Shown piece by piece: positions 1 through 5,687 of a stretch of 6,286 nucleotides of DNA (its first letter is position 1; every line of letters starts with the position of its first letter). The notes beneath the pieces are model-generated. The model searched no databases. It had not been told where the DNA came from and worked only from the letters and a program-made list of their open reading frames with translations. The stretch is from an uncultured Oxalobacteraceae bacterium (GTDB lineage: Bacteria; Pseudomonadota; Gammaproteobacteria; Burkholderiales; Burkholderiaceae). The DNA is taken from positions 1 through 6,286 of the forward strand of contig CAMLHI010000127.1 of NCBI GenBank assembly GCA_946479705.1. Direction: 5' to 3'. The position numbers were made by a program, and so were the translations under genes.

Positions 1-1
1 G

Positions 2-55
2 ACGCGCGACACGCCCGACGTCTCGCTCACCCTGCGCATGCCGGTCAGCTGGTGA
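2..55 (+). CDS. C-terminal end of a gene cut by the window edge; possible outer-membrane protein
   Basis: Only 17 codons and a TGA stop are present. The peptide is TRDTPDVSLTLRMPVSW. From V7 hydrophobic residues alternate with polar ones (V, L, L, M, V, W) and the last residue is aromatic. Many bacterial outer-membrane beta-barrels end in such a strand, which the BAM complex recognises, usually with F and sometimes W last. The fragment is too short to name a family, and the frame is inferred from this pattern and from the position of the stop. The gene converges on the VOC gene at 153-530. Confidence 0.45.
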   Translation, partial: TRDTPDVSLTLRMPVSW

Positions 56-99
56 ACCGGCGCCCGAAGCCAGCCAGTGCACGCGCTTCGCCTCAGAGT

Positions 100-148
100 C
101 TGAGAGGTTTTCGGGCGTGATGAGCGGGCATGATCGAAAGGCTCTCAG
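100..148. terminator. Imperfect stem-loop between convergent genes, possible two-way terminator
   Basis: CTGAGAG at 100-106 pairs with CTCTCAG at 142-148. After one G-G mismatch, TTTTCG at 108-113 pairs with CGAAAG at 135-140, with one G-T wobble. That gives 13 pairs around a 21 nt loop. It lies 45 bases after the stop of the + strand gene and 4 bases after the stop of the minus-strand VOC gene. Neither side carries a run of T, so it is not a classical intrinsic terminator. It could instead be a 3' stabilising hairpin. Two other dyads compete with it: the 13 bp palindrome CTCAGAGTCTGAG at 92-104, and CGCCCGAA at 61-68 with TTCGGGCG at 110-117. Confidence 0.4.
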
Positions 149-152
149 CTTC

Positions 153-530
153 TCAGCCTTCGCCGCCGGGGGCAAACACGCGCAGGCGGTGGCCGTCCGG
201 GTCTTGCGCCACGAAGGTGAAGCCGAAATCCATGCGGGTCGGCTCCTGGATGATCGGCAAGCCTTGCGCGGCCCAGTCGTCGCGGCGCTGGCGGACGGTG
301 GCGTCGTCGCCCACGGCGAAGGCCAGTTCGCCGCGCGCCGTCGCGCTTGCCGCCGCAGGCGGCTCGACCGTGTGGCGCGCCCACAGGCCCAGCATCACGC
401 CCGAACTGAGCGCGAACATCGCGAAGGTCGGCGAAGCCTCGACCGGCCGCTTGTCCAGCAGATTCGCATAGAAGGCAGCACTGCGCGCGGGGCTGTCGAC
501 GTAGAGAAGGATAAAATTTGGCTCGAACAT
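153..530 (-). CDS. VOC (glyoxalase/bleomycin-resistance fold) family protein
   Basis: The product has 125 residues, the usual size of a single-module vicinal-oxygen-chelate protein with two beta-alpha-beta-beta-beta halves. The N-terminal half begins with NFILLYV at 5-11, followed by the helix SPARSAAFYANLL at 13-25. The C-terminal half ends with the strand pair DFGFTFVAQDPDGHRLRVF at 101-119, where the DPDGH turn is typical of the family. The fold covers metal-dependent lyases, dioxygenases and drug-binding proteins, and no substrate can be assigned here. An in-frame ATG exists 20 codons upstream, but the start at 530 is chosen because AGGGAG lies about 8 bases before it and homologous VOC proteins begin with a short tail before the first strand. 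The gene lies downstream of a WYL regulator, a pairing often seen in proteobacteria, and is probably controlled by it. Confidence 0.88.
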   Translation of the reverse strand: MFEPNFILLYVDSPARSAAFYANLLDKRPVEASPTFAMFALSSGVMLGLWARHTVEPPAAASATARGELAFAVGDDATVRQRRDDWAAQGLPIIQEPTRMDFGFTFVAQDPDGHRLRVFAPGGEG

Positions 531-555
531 GGTGGATCTCCCTGAAATTAAATGA

Positions 556-575
556 TGTCTGTGTTGAAACAGACA
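556..575. promoter_or_regulatory. 20 bp inverted repeat in the leader of the VOC gene, candidate operator
   Basis: TGTCTGT at 556-562 and ACAGACA at 569-575 form a perfect 7 bp dyad around a 6 base spacer. It lies 25 bases upstream of the VOC start codon. The length and symmetry suit a dimeric regulator, and the adjacent YafY-type protein is the obvious candidate. In RNA it could also fold as a short leader hairpin. The role is inferred. Confidence 0.42.
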
Positions 576-594
576 CCATTGTGAGACCACCCCC

Positions 595-610
595 TGTCAG
601 TTTTTGTCAG
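595..610 (-). promoter_or_regulatory. CTGACA direct repeat, candidate WYL-regulator site or -35 region of the VOC gene
   Basis: On the minus strand CTGACA occurs at 610-605 and again at 600-595, separated by AAAA. The period is 10 bp, one helical turn, so both copies face the same side of the DNA. Each copy is also close to the sigma70 -35 consensus TTGACA, but no good -10 lies at the right distance: CACAAT at 583-578 is only 11 bases from the nearer copy. A tandem site for the YafY-type regulator overlapping or replacing a -35 is the preferred reading. Confidence 0.4.
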
Positions 611-638
611 TAGCCGACATGCCCAAGCGGCATGGCGT

Positions 639-1331
639 TCACTGCTGGCGCGCGATGCCGTTGACCTCGTGCCATTCGCGAATCAGCGCGCTGCGGCGGC
701 GCGGATAGCGTTCCCCGGTCGGCGTCAGCGTCCCGATGCGGTCGGCACGGAAATGCCGGAAGCCGCCGCGCAGCTCGCACCACGCCACCACGATGCGCGC
801 GTGGTCGAAGAACCCCAGCGCCAGCGGCCACACGGTGCGTTCCGAGGCCGCACCCTTGAGATCGCGGTAGGCGAGATGCAGCTTGCGCTCGGCCCGGATG
901 GCGTGACGTACCACGGCCAGGTCGACATCGCCGCCGCTGAGCGCCTGGCCCGGTCCGACCAGCAAGGCCGACTCGTCCGCCGCGTCGCGCACTGCCGGCG
1001 GCAGCACCGCGCCGATCTTGGCCAGCGCATTGCGCGCCGCCGCGGCCAGGCGCGCGTCGCCCCGTTCGGCCACCCAGCGCGAACCGAGCACCAGCGACTC
1101 GATCTCGTCTTCAGTGAGCATCAGCGGCGGCAGCGTGAAGCCCGGCCGCAACAGATAACCCAGGCCCGGCGCGCCATCGATGCTGGCGCCGTTTTCCTGC
1201 AAGGTGGCGATATCGCGGTACAGCGAGCGCAGGCTCACCCCGAGCTCTTCGGCCAGTGCCGCCCCGGTCACCGGATAGCGGTGGCGGCGCAGGATTTGCA
1301 TCAAGTCCAGCAAGCGTTTGGTACGCGACAT
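639..1331 (-). CDS. YafY-type transcriptional regulator (HTH + WYL domain)
   Basis: The 230-residue product is a DNA-binding regulator with a winged helix-turn-helix and a WYL ligand-sensing domain, the usual size and order of the YafY family. Residues 1-60 hold the HTH, opening with MSRTKRLLDLMQIL. The recognition helix is near VSLRSLYRDIATL (32-44) and the wing is at GAPGLGYLLRPGF (53-65). The WYL-type domain spans about 137-205 and includes LAYRDLKGAASERTVWPLAL (153-172) and FRADRIG (194-200). WYL domains are thought to bind small effectors or nucleic acid; the ligand here is unknown. The ATG at 1331 follows the lrp stop by 18 bp, with AGGGCGGG as a modest ribosome binding site, so translation may be coupled to lrp. 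The likely target is the VOC gene downstream, whose leader carries repeat sites. Confidence 0.9.
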   Translation of the reverse strand: MSRTKRLLDLMQILRRHRYPVTGAALAEELGVSLRSLYRDIATLQENGASIDGAPGLGYLLRPGFTLPPLMLTEDEIESLVLGSRWVAERGDARLAAAARNALAKIGAVLPPAVRDAADESALLVGPGQALSGGDVDLAVVRHAIRAERKLHLAYRDLKGAASERTVWPLALGFFDHARIVVAWCELRGGFRHFRADRIGTLTPTGERYPRRRSALIREWHEVNGIARQQ

Positions 1332-1349
1332 GTCAGCAGCCCGCCCTGC

Positions 1350-1844
1350 TCATCGCAGCACCTCGGTCGACAGTGCCAGCGTTTCCTTGATTTCTTCCAT
1401 CACCACATAACTCTTCGATTGCGCCGCCCCCGGCAATTGCAGCAGCATGTCGCCCAGCAGCTTGCGGTACTCGGCCATCTCGTGAATGCGCGCCTTGATC
1501 AGGTAATCGAAATCGCCCGACACCAGATGGCACTCCTGCACCTCGGGAATGCGCAGCACCTCGCGGCGGAACTGCTCGAACGCCGACGCCGACTTCTGGT
1601 TCAGGGTAATTTCCACGAACACCAGCAGCTTGGCGCCAAGCGCCGCCGGCGACACCCGCGCGTAATAGCCGCCGATGACCCCATCGCGCTCCATCCGCTT
1701 GACCCGCTCGATGCAGGGCGTGACCGAGAGCCCCACCCGTTCGCCCAATTCCTTCATCGAAATACGCGCCTCCTCCTGCAGGATGCGCAGGATATGCCGG
1801 TCCAGCTTGTCCAGGCCGCGCCCGGTTTCCTTGAAGGTTCGCAT
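1350..1844 (-). CDS. lrp: Lrp/AsnC family transcriptional regulator, Lrp-type, beside dadA
   Basis: The product has 164 residues, the same length as Escherichia coli Lrp as I recall it, and shares its characteristic segments. The N-terminal HTH runs from LDKLDRHILRIL (11-22) through the recognition helix GLSVTPCIERVKRM (38-51). The C-terminal RAM effector domain holds LLVFVEITLN (73-82), VQECHLVSGDFDYLIK (102-117), AEYRKLLGDMLLQLPGA (124-140) and YVVMEEIK (146-153). Lrp proteins assemble as dimers and octamers and respond to amino acids such as leucine or alanine. The ATG at 1844 gives the family length; the ribosome binding site is weak (GGTGG, about 7 bases upstream). Because it is divergent from dadA, its likely local role is controlling D-alanine catabolism, like DadR of Pseudomonas. 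Whether it is the global Lrp or a dedicated DadR cannot be settled here. Confidence 0.92.
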   Translation of the reverse strand: MRTFKETGRGLDKLDRHILRILQEEARISMKELGERVGLSVTPCIERVKRMERDGVIGGYYARVSPAALGAKLLVFVEITLNQKSASAFEQFRREVLRIPEVQECHLVSGDFDYLIKARIHEMAEYRKLLGDMLLQLPGAAQSKSYVVMEEIKETLALSTEVLR

Positions 1845-1949
1845 GAAAATCCACCAAATATCGACACTTCTACGTGAACAACAACTAGCAATCTCCCAAT
1901 AATATAGCGGAAACACACAGCAGTTCAACAACTTAAAACGGGGCATATC
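1845..1949. promoter_or_regulatory. Divergent lrp-dadA control region
   Basis: This 105 bp spacer is clearly richer in A and T than the flanking genes. Besides the lrp promoter it contains CAACAACT twice in the same direction, at 1879-1886 and 1926-1933, 47 bp apart and flanking the promoter core. TAGCAA at 1886-1891 matches the first part of the E. coli Lrp consensus (YAGHAWATTWTDCTR), but the rest does not match. For dadA the best -10 is TAATAT at 1900-1905, with TGAACA at 1875-1880 as a poorly spaced -35 (19 bp). A weak core promoter would suit activation by Lrp. The dadA ribosome binding site is the GGGG at 1940-1943. Lrp control is inferred from gene arrangement. Confidence 0.55.
1901..1928 (-). 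promoter_or_regulatory. Predicted sigma70 promoter of lrp
   Basis: On the minus strand TTGAAC (1928-1923) serves as -35 with four of six consensus bases. A 16 base spacer separates it from TATATT (1906-1901), a -10 with five of six. Transcription would start near 1893, leaving a leader of about 50 bases before the lrp ATG. This is the best promoter match in the divergent spacer. It lies in the AT-rich centre, where a bound Lrp could affect both directions. Confidence 0.5.
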
Positions 1950-3239
1950 ATGCGGGTACTGATTCTGGGAAGCGGCGTCATCGGTGTCACCAGCGCTTAC
2001 TATCTGGCCCGCGCCGGCCACGAGGTCACGGTGATCGACCGCCAGCCCGGTCCCGCGCTGGAAACCAGCTTCGCCAACGCCGGCCAGATTTCCCCCGGCT
2101 ACGCCTCGCCCTGGGCCGCGCCCGGCGTTCCCTTGAAAGCCATGAAGTGGCTGTTGCAGCGCCATTCGCCGCTGGCGATCCGCCCCGACGGCAGCGCCTT
2201 CCAGCTGCGATGGATGTGGGAAATGCTGAAAAATTGCAGCGCCCCCCGTTACGCCGTCAACAAGGAACGCATGGTGCGCCTGGCCGAGTACAGCCGCGAC
2301 TGCCTGCGCACCCTGCGCGCCGATACCGGCATCGCCTACGAAAGCCGCCAGCGCGGCACCATGCAATTGTTCCGCACCGAAGCGCAATTCGCCAGCGCCG
2401 AAAAGGACATCCAGGTGCTGCGCGACGCCGGCGTGCCCTTCGAGTTGCTGACCCGCGCCGAACTGGGCACGGCCGAACCGGCGCTCGCCCACGTCCAGAA
2501 CCGGCTGGTGGGTGCCCTGCGCCTGCCCAACGACGAAACCGGCGACTGCCAGCTGTTCACCACCCGCCTGGCCGCGATGGCCACCGCGCTGGGCGTGACA
2601 TTCCGCTACAACGTCGCCATCGACCGCCTCGCCGTGCAAGGCAACAGCATCGCCGCCGTGCATGCCGGCGCCGAACGCCTCACGGCCGACGCCTACGTGG
2701 TGGCGCTGGGCGCCTTCTCGACCAAGCTGCTGCACGGCCTGGTCGACCTGCCGGTCTACCCGCTCAAAGGCTATTCGATCACCGTGCCGGTCAAGGACGC
2801 CAGCCGCGCCCCGGTCTCGACCGTGCTGGACGAAACCTACAAGATCGCCGTGACCCGCTTCGACGATCGCATCCGCGTCGGCGGCATGGCCGAAATCGCC
2901 GGCTTCGACACCCGCCTCGACCCGCGCCGCCGCGCCACGCTCGAGATGGTCCTGGGCGACCTGTTCCCCGGCGCCGGCGACATCGCCCAAGCCGGCTTCT
3001 GGACCGGCCTGCGTCCCATGACGCCGGACGGCACCCCGCTGGTCGGCCGCACCGCGCTGCCCAACCTGTTCCTCAATACCGGCCACGGCACCCTGGGCTG
3101 GACCATGTCCTGCGGCTCGGCCCAGCTGCTGGCCGACCTGCTGTCGGCGCGCCGTCCGGCCATCGCCCACGACGACCTGTCGGTGGCGCGCTACGCCAAG
3201 GCCGGCGGCGGCCCCCGCCTGGGACTGGCCAGCGCCTGA
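1950..3239 (+). CDS. dadA: D-amino-acid dehydrogenase (DadA), FAD-dependent
   Basis: DadA oxidatively deaminates D-amino acids, chiefly D-alanine, to 2-oxo acids and ammonia and passes electrons to the respiratory chain. It is peripheral to the inner membrane. The 429 residues match the family's usual length of about 430. The FAD-binding Rossmann motif GSGVIG is at 7-12, with the ribose-binding acid D30 at the end of the second strand. [24 protein letters not shown] (38-61) is characteristic of DadA. The C-terminal FAD-contact region is [14 protein letters not shown] (353-366) followed by [12 protein letters not shown] (376-387). The ATG at 1950 places the glycine motif at the very N-terminus, as expected. 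The gene is divergent from lrp and converges with the NHL-M23 gene 25 bp away. No alanine racemase gene (dadX) follows, unlike the dadAX operon of enterobacteria. Confidence 0.95.
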   Translation: MRVLILGSGVIGVTSAYYLARAGHEVTVIDRQPGPALETSFANAGQISPGYASPWAAPGVPLKAMKWLLQRHSPLAIRPDGSAFQLRWMWEMLKNCSAPRYAVNKERMVRLAEYSRDCLRTLRADTGIAYESRQRGTMQLFRTEAQFASAEKDIQVLRDAGVPFELLTRAELGTAEPALAHVQNRLVGALRLPNDETGDCQLFTTRLAAMATALGVTFRYNVAIDRLAVQGNSIAAVHAGAERLTADAYVVALGAFSTKLLHGLVDLPVYPLKGYSITVPVKDASRAPVSTVLDETYKIAVTRFDDRIRVGGMAEIAGFDTRLDPRRRATLEMVLGDLFPGAGDIAQAGFWTGLRPMTPDGTPLVGRTALPNLFLNTGHGTLGWTMSCGSAQLLADLLSARRPAIAHDDLSVARYAKAGGGPRLGLASA

Positions 3240-3264
3240 GCGGCCAAGCCCGGCGCGCGCGGCC

Positions 3265-5406
3265 TCACCGCACCGTGATCGGCAAATCGCGCCCGACCGT
3301 GGCCGCGTTGCCGGCATAGTCGGCCGCCAGCACGCGGATCAGGTAATCGCCCGGTGCCAGCCCGGCCGGGTCCCAGCTGCCCTGCTCGGCGCGGCCATCG
3401 CGCACGATGTTCGTCGCCACGTACAGGAAGCGCGTGCTGGCGTTGCCATACACCGTGATCCCGCTCTTTTCCGCATACGCCACCTTGACGCTCTCAGGGT
3501 CCGGCGGCAGGCGGTTGAATTCGATATTCACGCGCGGCGCCTCGAAGCCCGGCAGCGGCGTGCCGTCCGCGCGCAGCACCTGGAAGCCCAGCTTGTACAA
3601 GCCCAGCTTGCGCCGCCTGGCATTGCCGTCGACCTGGTCCCAGGCCTCCACCACCAGCGCCAGCGGGCCGCCGGCGGCCGGCACCAGCACGCGCTTGCCA
3701 CGCTTGGCCGCCAGGCGCTGGCCCGCCGCGTCGCTCAGCCACACGCCATCGATATGCGGCGCCACGCGGTCCACCAGTCCTGGAAGCGGCAAGGCGATCG
3801 GATTCGATTCCCCGCCCGGCACCTTATGCACCAGATGCACATGGAACATCCGGTTGACGGTACCGAGCTTGTCGCCCACGGCAAACCGCGTACCGCGCTT
3901 GACGCGCACGCGCGCCGGCTTGCCTTTCTCGTCTGGCAGCACGGCAAAACGTTCCGGATCGAGCGGACGGTCGCGCACATCGCGCCCCACCCGCATGTGC
4001 AAGTACGTCATGTGGTCCACACTCATGCCCTCGCCCACCTCGCCGAAGCCCCAAGTGGACACAGGGCTGCCGACCTTCTCGGCGGCCACCGCCAGCACCG
4101 GCGATCCCATGTCGCCCTGCACGTCCAGGCCATTGTGAAAATGGTCGCGGCTCTCGCCGTCGTAGCTGCCGCGGCATTCGCCCACGATGCCGACCACCTC
4201 ATGCCAGCCATTCTGCGGCGCCAGCGGCCACGGGAAGCTGGCCGCGCGCGGCGCCGCCACCGGTTCGGATGCGACAGCCAATGCCCGTGCGGGTGCCGCC
4301 GGCAAGGCCCGCGGCGACAGCCGCATCACCCGGCGTCCCACCGAATCGGCCACATACAGGCCGCCGTCCGGCGCCAACGCCATGCCGGTGGGACGTGCCA
4401 GCCGCTCGATGCGCGCGTCGCCAATGGCGATGTCGATGCCCACTCCGCTCAAGCCGCGCAGCGCGCCGCCCGGCGCCAGCTGCCAGATGCGCCCGCGCGC
4501 CATGTCGCCCACATACAGGAAACCGTCGGCCGTCACCGCCAGCGACACCGGCCGGCCCAGCGACACTTGGCCGGCTTGGGCCGGCGGCGCTGCCAGCGTA
4601 CTCACGCTGCCGTCCGGGCCGAGCCGGCGCACGGCGCCGTTGCCGCTGTCGGCCACCACGATCCCTCCCCAAGGATCGACCGCGATGCCGGTCGGCGTAT
4701 CGAACAGCGCCTGCGCTTGCGGACCGTCCAGCAGGCCGGGAGCGCCACCGGCCAGGGTCGTGACCGTGCCGTCCGGCGCGATGCGGCGGATCCGGTCGTT
4801 ATAGGTATCGGCCACCAGCACATTGCCGGCCCGGTCCAGCGCCACCCCGACCGGTCCGTTGAACTGGGCCTGCGCGCCCACGCCATCGCGCAGGCCGGCC
4901 GCACCGCCCCCGGCCAGCGTGCTGACCACGCCCTGCGGGCTGACCTTGCGGATGGCGTTATTGCCCGTATCGGCCACATACAGATTGCCGGCCGCATCCA
5001 GCGCCAGCCCGGACGGCGTATTGAACGAGGCCGCCGCCCCGCTGCCGTCGGCAAAGCCTTCGGCGCCGCCGGCCAGGGTGCTCACGCTGCCGTCGGCGGC
5101 AATCTTGCGGATGCGGTTATTGTCGCCGCCGTCGCTCACGTACAGCGTGCCGGCGCGGTCCAGCGCCAGCCCGAAGGGATCGGCGAAGCGCGCCGCGGCG
5201 CCGTCCTGCAAGCCGGTGCTGCCGTCCCCGGCCACGATGGCGCGGTGCACGGTCCAGCCCAGCACCGTGGGCGCCTGCCTGTTCGGCAGCAGGGTCGCGA
5301 TGCGGCCTGTTCCGCCTTGCCTCTGCAACAGCGCAATGGCAAGGGCGCCCAGCGCGGCCAGCGCAAGCAGCGCCCATAGCAGGCGCTTTCGGTTCGTGAC
5401 GGACAA
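3265..5406 (-). CDS. Membrane-anchored NHL-propeller / M23 (LytM-type) peptidase fusion protein
   Basis: The 713-residue protein has four parts. Residues 6-8 (RKR) and the hydrophobic stretch 9-27 form a signal anchor with no obvious cleavage site, so the rest should be periplasmic. Residues about 74-365 hold six NHL-type repeats, enough for one six-bladed propeller. Residues about 390-535 resemble M23 peptidases: HNGLD (424-428) gives the H-x3-D metal ligands, MTYLHMRVG (466-474) matches the family's Y-x-H-L segment, FAVGDKLG (508-515) the G-x-x-x-G turn, and HVH (522-524) the H-x-H motif. Residues 540-713 look like a beta-sandwich, ending APGDYLIRVLAADYAGNAA. M23 enzymes cut peptidoglycan cross-links; activity is plausible but unproven. 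The start is TTG: an in-frame TAG lies two codons upstream, and GAGG sits 6 bases before it. It follows the 60-residue gene by 90 bp and may belong to the PAAR operon. The fusion could be a wall-sensing hydrolase or a secretion-linked enzyme. Confidence 0.85.
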   Translation of the reverse strand: MSVTNRKRLLWALLALAALGALAIALLQRQGGTGRIATLLPNRQAPTVLGWTVHRAIVAGDGSTGLQDGAAARFADPFGLALDRAGTLYVSDGGDNNRIRKIAADGSVSTLAGGAEGFADGSGAAASFNTPSGLALDAAGNLYVADTGNNAIRKVSPQGVVSTLAGGGAAGLRDGVGAQAQFNGPVGVALDRAGNVLVADTYNDRIRRIAPDGTVTTLAGGAPGLLDGPQAQALFDTPTGIAVDPWGGIVVADSGNGAVRRLGPDGSVSTLAAPPAQAGQVSLGRPVSLAVTADGFLYVGDMARGRIWQLAPGGALRGLSGVGIDIAIGDARIERLARPTGMALAPDGGLYVADSVGRRVMRLSPRALPAAPARALAVASEPVAAPRAASFPWPLAPQNGWHEVVGIVGECRGSYDGESRDHFHNGLDVQGDMGSPVLAVAAEKVGSPVSTWGFGEVGEGMSVDHMTYLHMRVGRDVRDRPLDPERFAVLPDEKGKPARVRVKRGTRFAVGDKLGTVNRMFHVHLVHKVPGGESNPIALPLPGLVDRVAPHIDGVWLSDAAGQRLAAKRGKRVLVPAAGGPLALVVEAWDQVDGNARRRKLGLYKLGFQVLRADGTPLPGFEAPRVNIEFNRLPPDPESVKVAYAEKSGITVYGNASTRFLYVATNIVRDGRAEQGSWDPAGLAPGDYLIRVLAADYAGNAATVGRDLPITVR
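4312..5187 (-). repeat. Six tandem NHL-repeat coding units
   Basis: Within the fusion gene six related units code for protein residues about 74-113, 128-167, 182-220, 235-272, 284-318 and 336-365. The spacing is 49-54 residues, so about 150-160 bp. The shared pattern is P-x-G-x-A-x-D-x-x-G-x-L-Y-V-A-D-x-x-N-x-x-I-R, followed in the first four by a G-x-V-S-T-L-A turn. The DNA also repeats, for example CCACATACAG at 4351, 4508 and 4974. Units 1-3 are the most alike, which suggests recent internal duplication; units 5 and 6 have drifted. The repeat explains several long false open frames on the opposite strand. Confidence 0.85.
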
Positions 5407-5416
5407 GGACTACCTC

Positions 5417-5444
5417 GCTTTGCCGGAGAGTTAAAAGGCAAAGC
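5417..5444 (-). promoter_or_regulatory. Stem-loop directly before the ribosome binding site of the NHL-M23 gene
   Basis: On the minus strand GCTTTGCC (5444-5437) and GGCAAAGC (5424-5417) form a perfect 8 bp stem with a 12 base loop. The next bases, GAGG (5416-5413), are the Shine-Dalgarno for the TTG start at 5406, so the hairpin touches the ribosome landing site. It may tune translation, or be an operator in DNA form. A weak promoter may overlap: TTGCCG (5459-5454), an 18 base spacer and TTTAAC (5435-5430). A transcript from it would start inside the stem and lack the hairpin. The two readings exclude each other for any one transcript. Confidence 0.45.
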
Positions 5445-5496
5445 TTACCCGATCGGCAAGGCCGGCGGAGGCGGTAGCGGCACTGACAAGCGCCGC

Positions 5497-5679
5497 TCAG
5501 GCGCTGTTCTCCTGCGGCTCGGGCTGCGCCGCCTCGGCGGACGCCGCCTGTGCCTCGCGCTCGGACACGCTCAGGCGTACGCGCACCGGCTTGGCCTGGG
5601 GATCGGTGGCACTATCGGTACAGGAACGCACGCGATGCAGCAGCACGGTGCCGGTGGGCGAAATCAGCGACGCTGTCAT
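5497..5679 (-). CDS. Small protein of unknown function (60 residues) downstream of PAAR gene
   Basis: I do not recognise a family. The protein starts MTASLISPTGTVLLHRVRSC and is otherwise short and soluble-looking. Residues 1-20 could form two strands, followed by a basic segment around KPVRVRLSVSERE (30-42). The last 20 residues are rich in A, E, Q and P and are probably disordered. It has one cysteine (C20), no signal peptide and no membrane segment. Support for a real gene comes from position. The ATG lies 8 bases after the PAAR stop, and AGGGAG overlaps that TAG stop and serves as the ribosome binding site, so translation is probably coupled. It could be an adaptor, chaperone or accessory to the PAAR protein, or a substrate-linked factor. 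None of these roles can be chosen from sequence. Confidence 0.65.
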   Translation of the reverse strand: MTASLISPTGTVLLHRVRSCTDSATDPQAKPVRVRLSVSEREAQAASAEAAQPEPQENSA

Positions 5680-5687
5680 GGGGCTCC

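Noticed and set aside
669..1877. A 402-codon + strand frame opposite the YafY-type and lrp genes.
   Set aside because: It spans two well-recognised regulator genes on the other strand and has the composition of a high-GC shadow frame.
3240..3264. GGCC at both ends of the dadA/NHL-M23 convergent gap as a possible terminator.
   Set aside because: The stem is only 4 bp and there is no T run; the 25 bp gap has no convincing structure.
1350..3317. A 655-codon minus-strand frame that contains lrp and stays open antisense through all of dadA.
   Set aside because: Only the last 164 residues are Lrp. The upstream part is a Gly/Ala/Gln-rich shadow of dadA's codon pattern, and dadA itself is unmistakable. 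The lrp start at 1844 gives the family length.
2147..3319. A 390-codon + strand frame overlapping dadA.
   Set aside because: It is an Arg/Pro-rich alternative frame of dadA with no recognisable domain.
3754..5379. A 541-codon + strand frame opposite the NHL-M23 gene.
   Set aside because: It is rich in His, Arg, Gln and Ala without domain logic, and mirrors the repeated NHL codons on the minus strand, which code a coherent multidomain protein.
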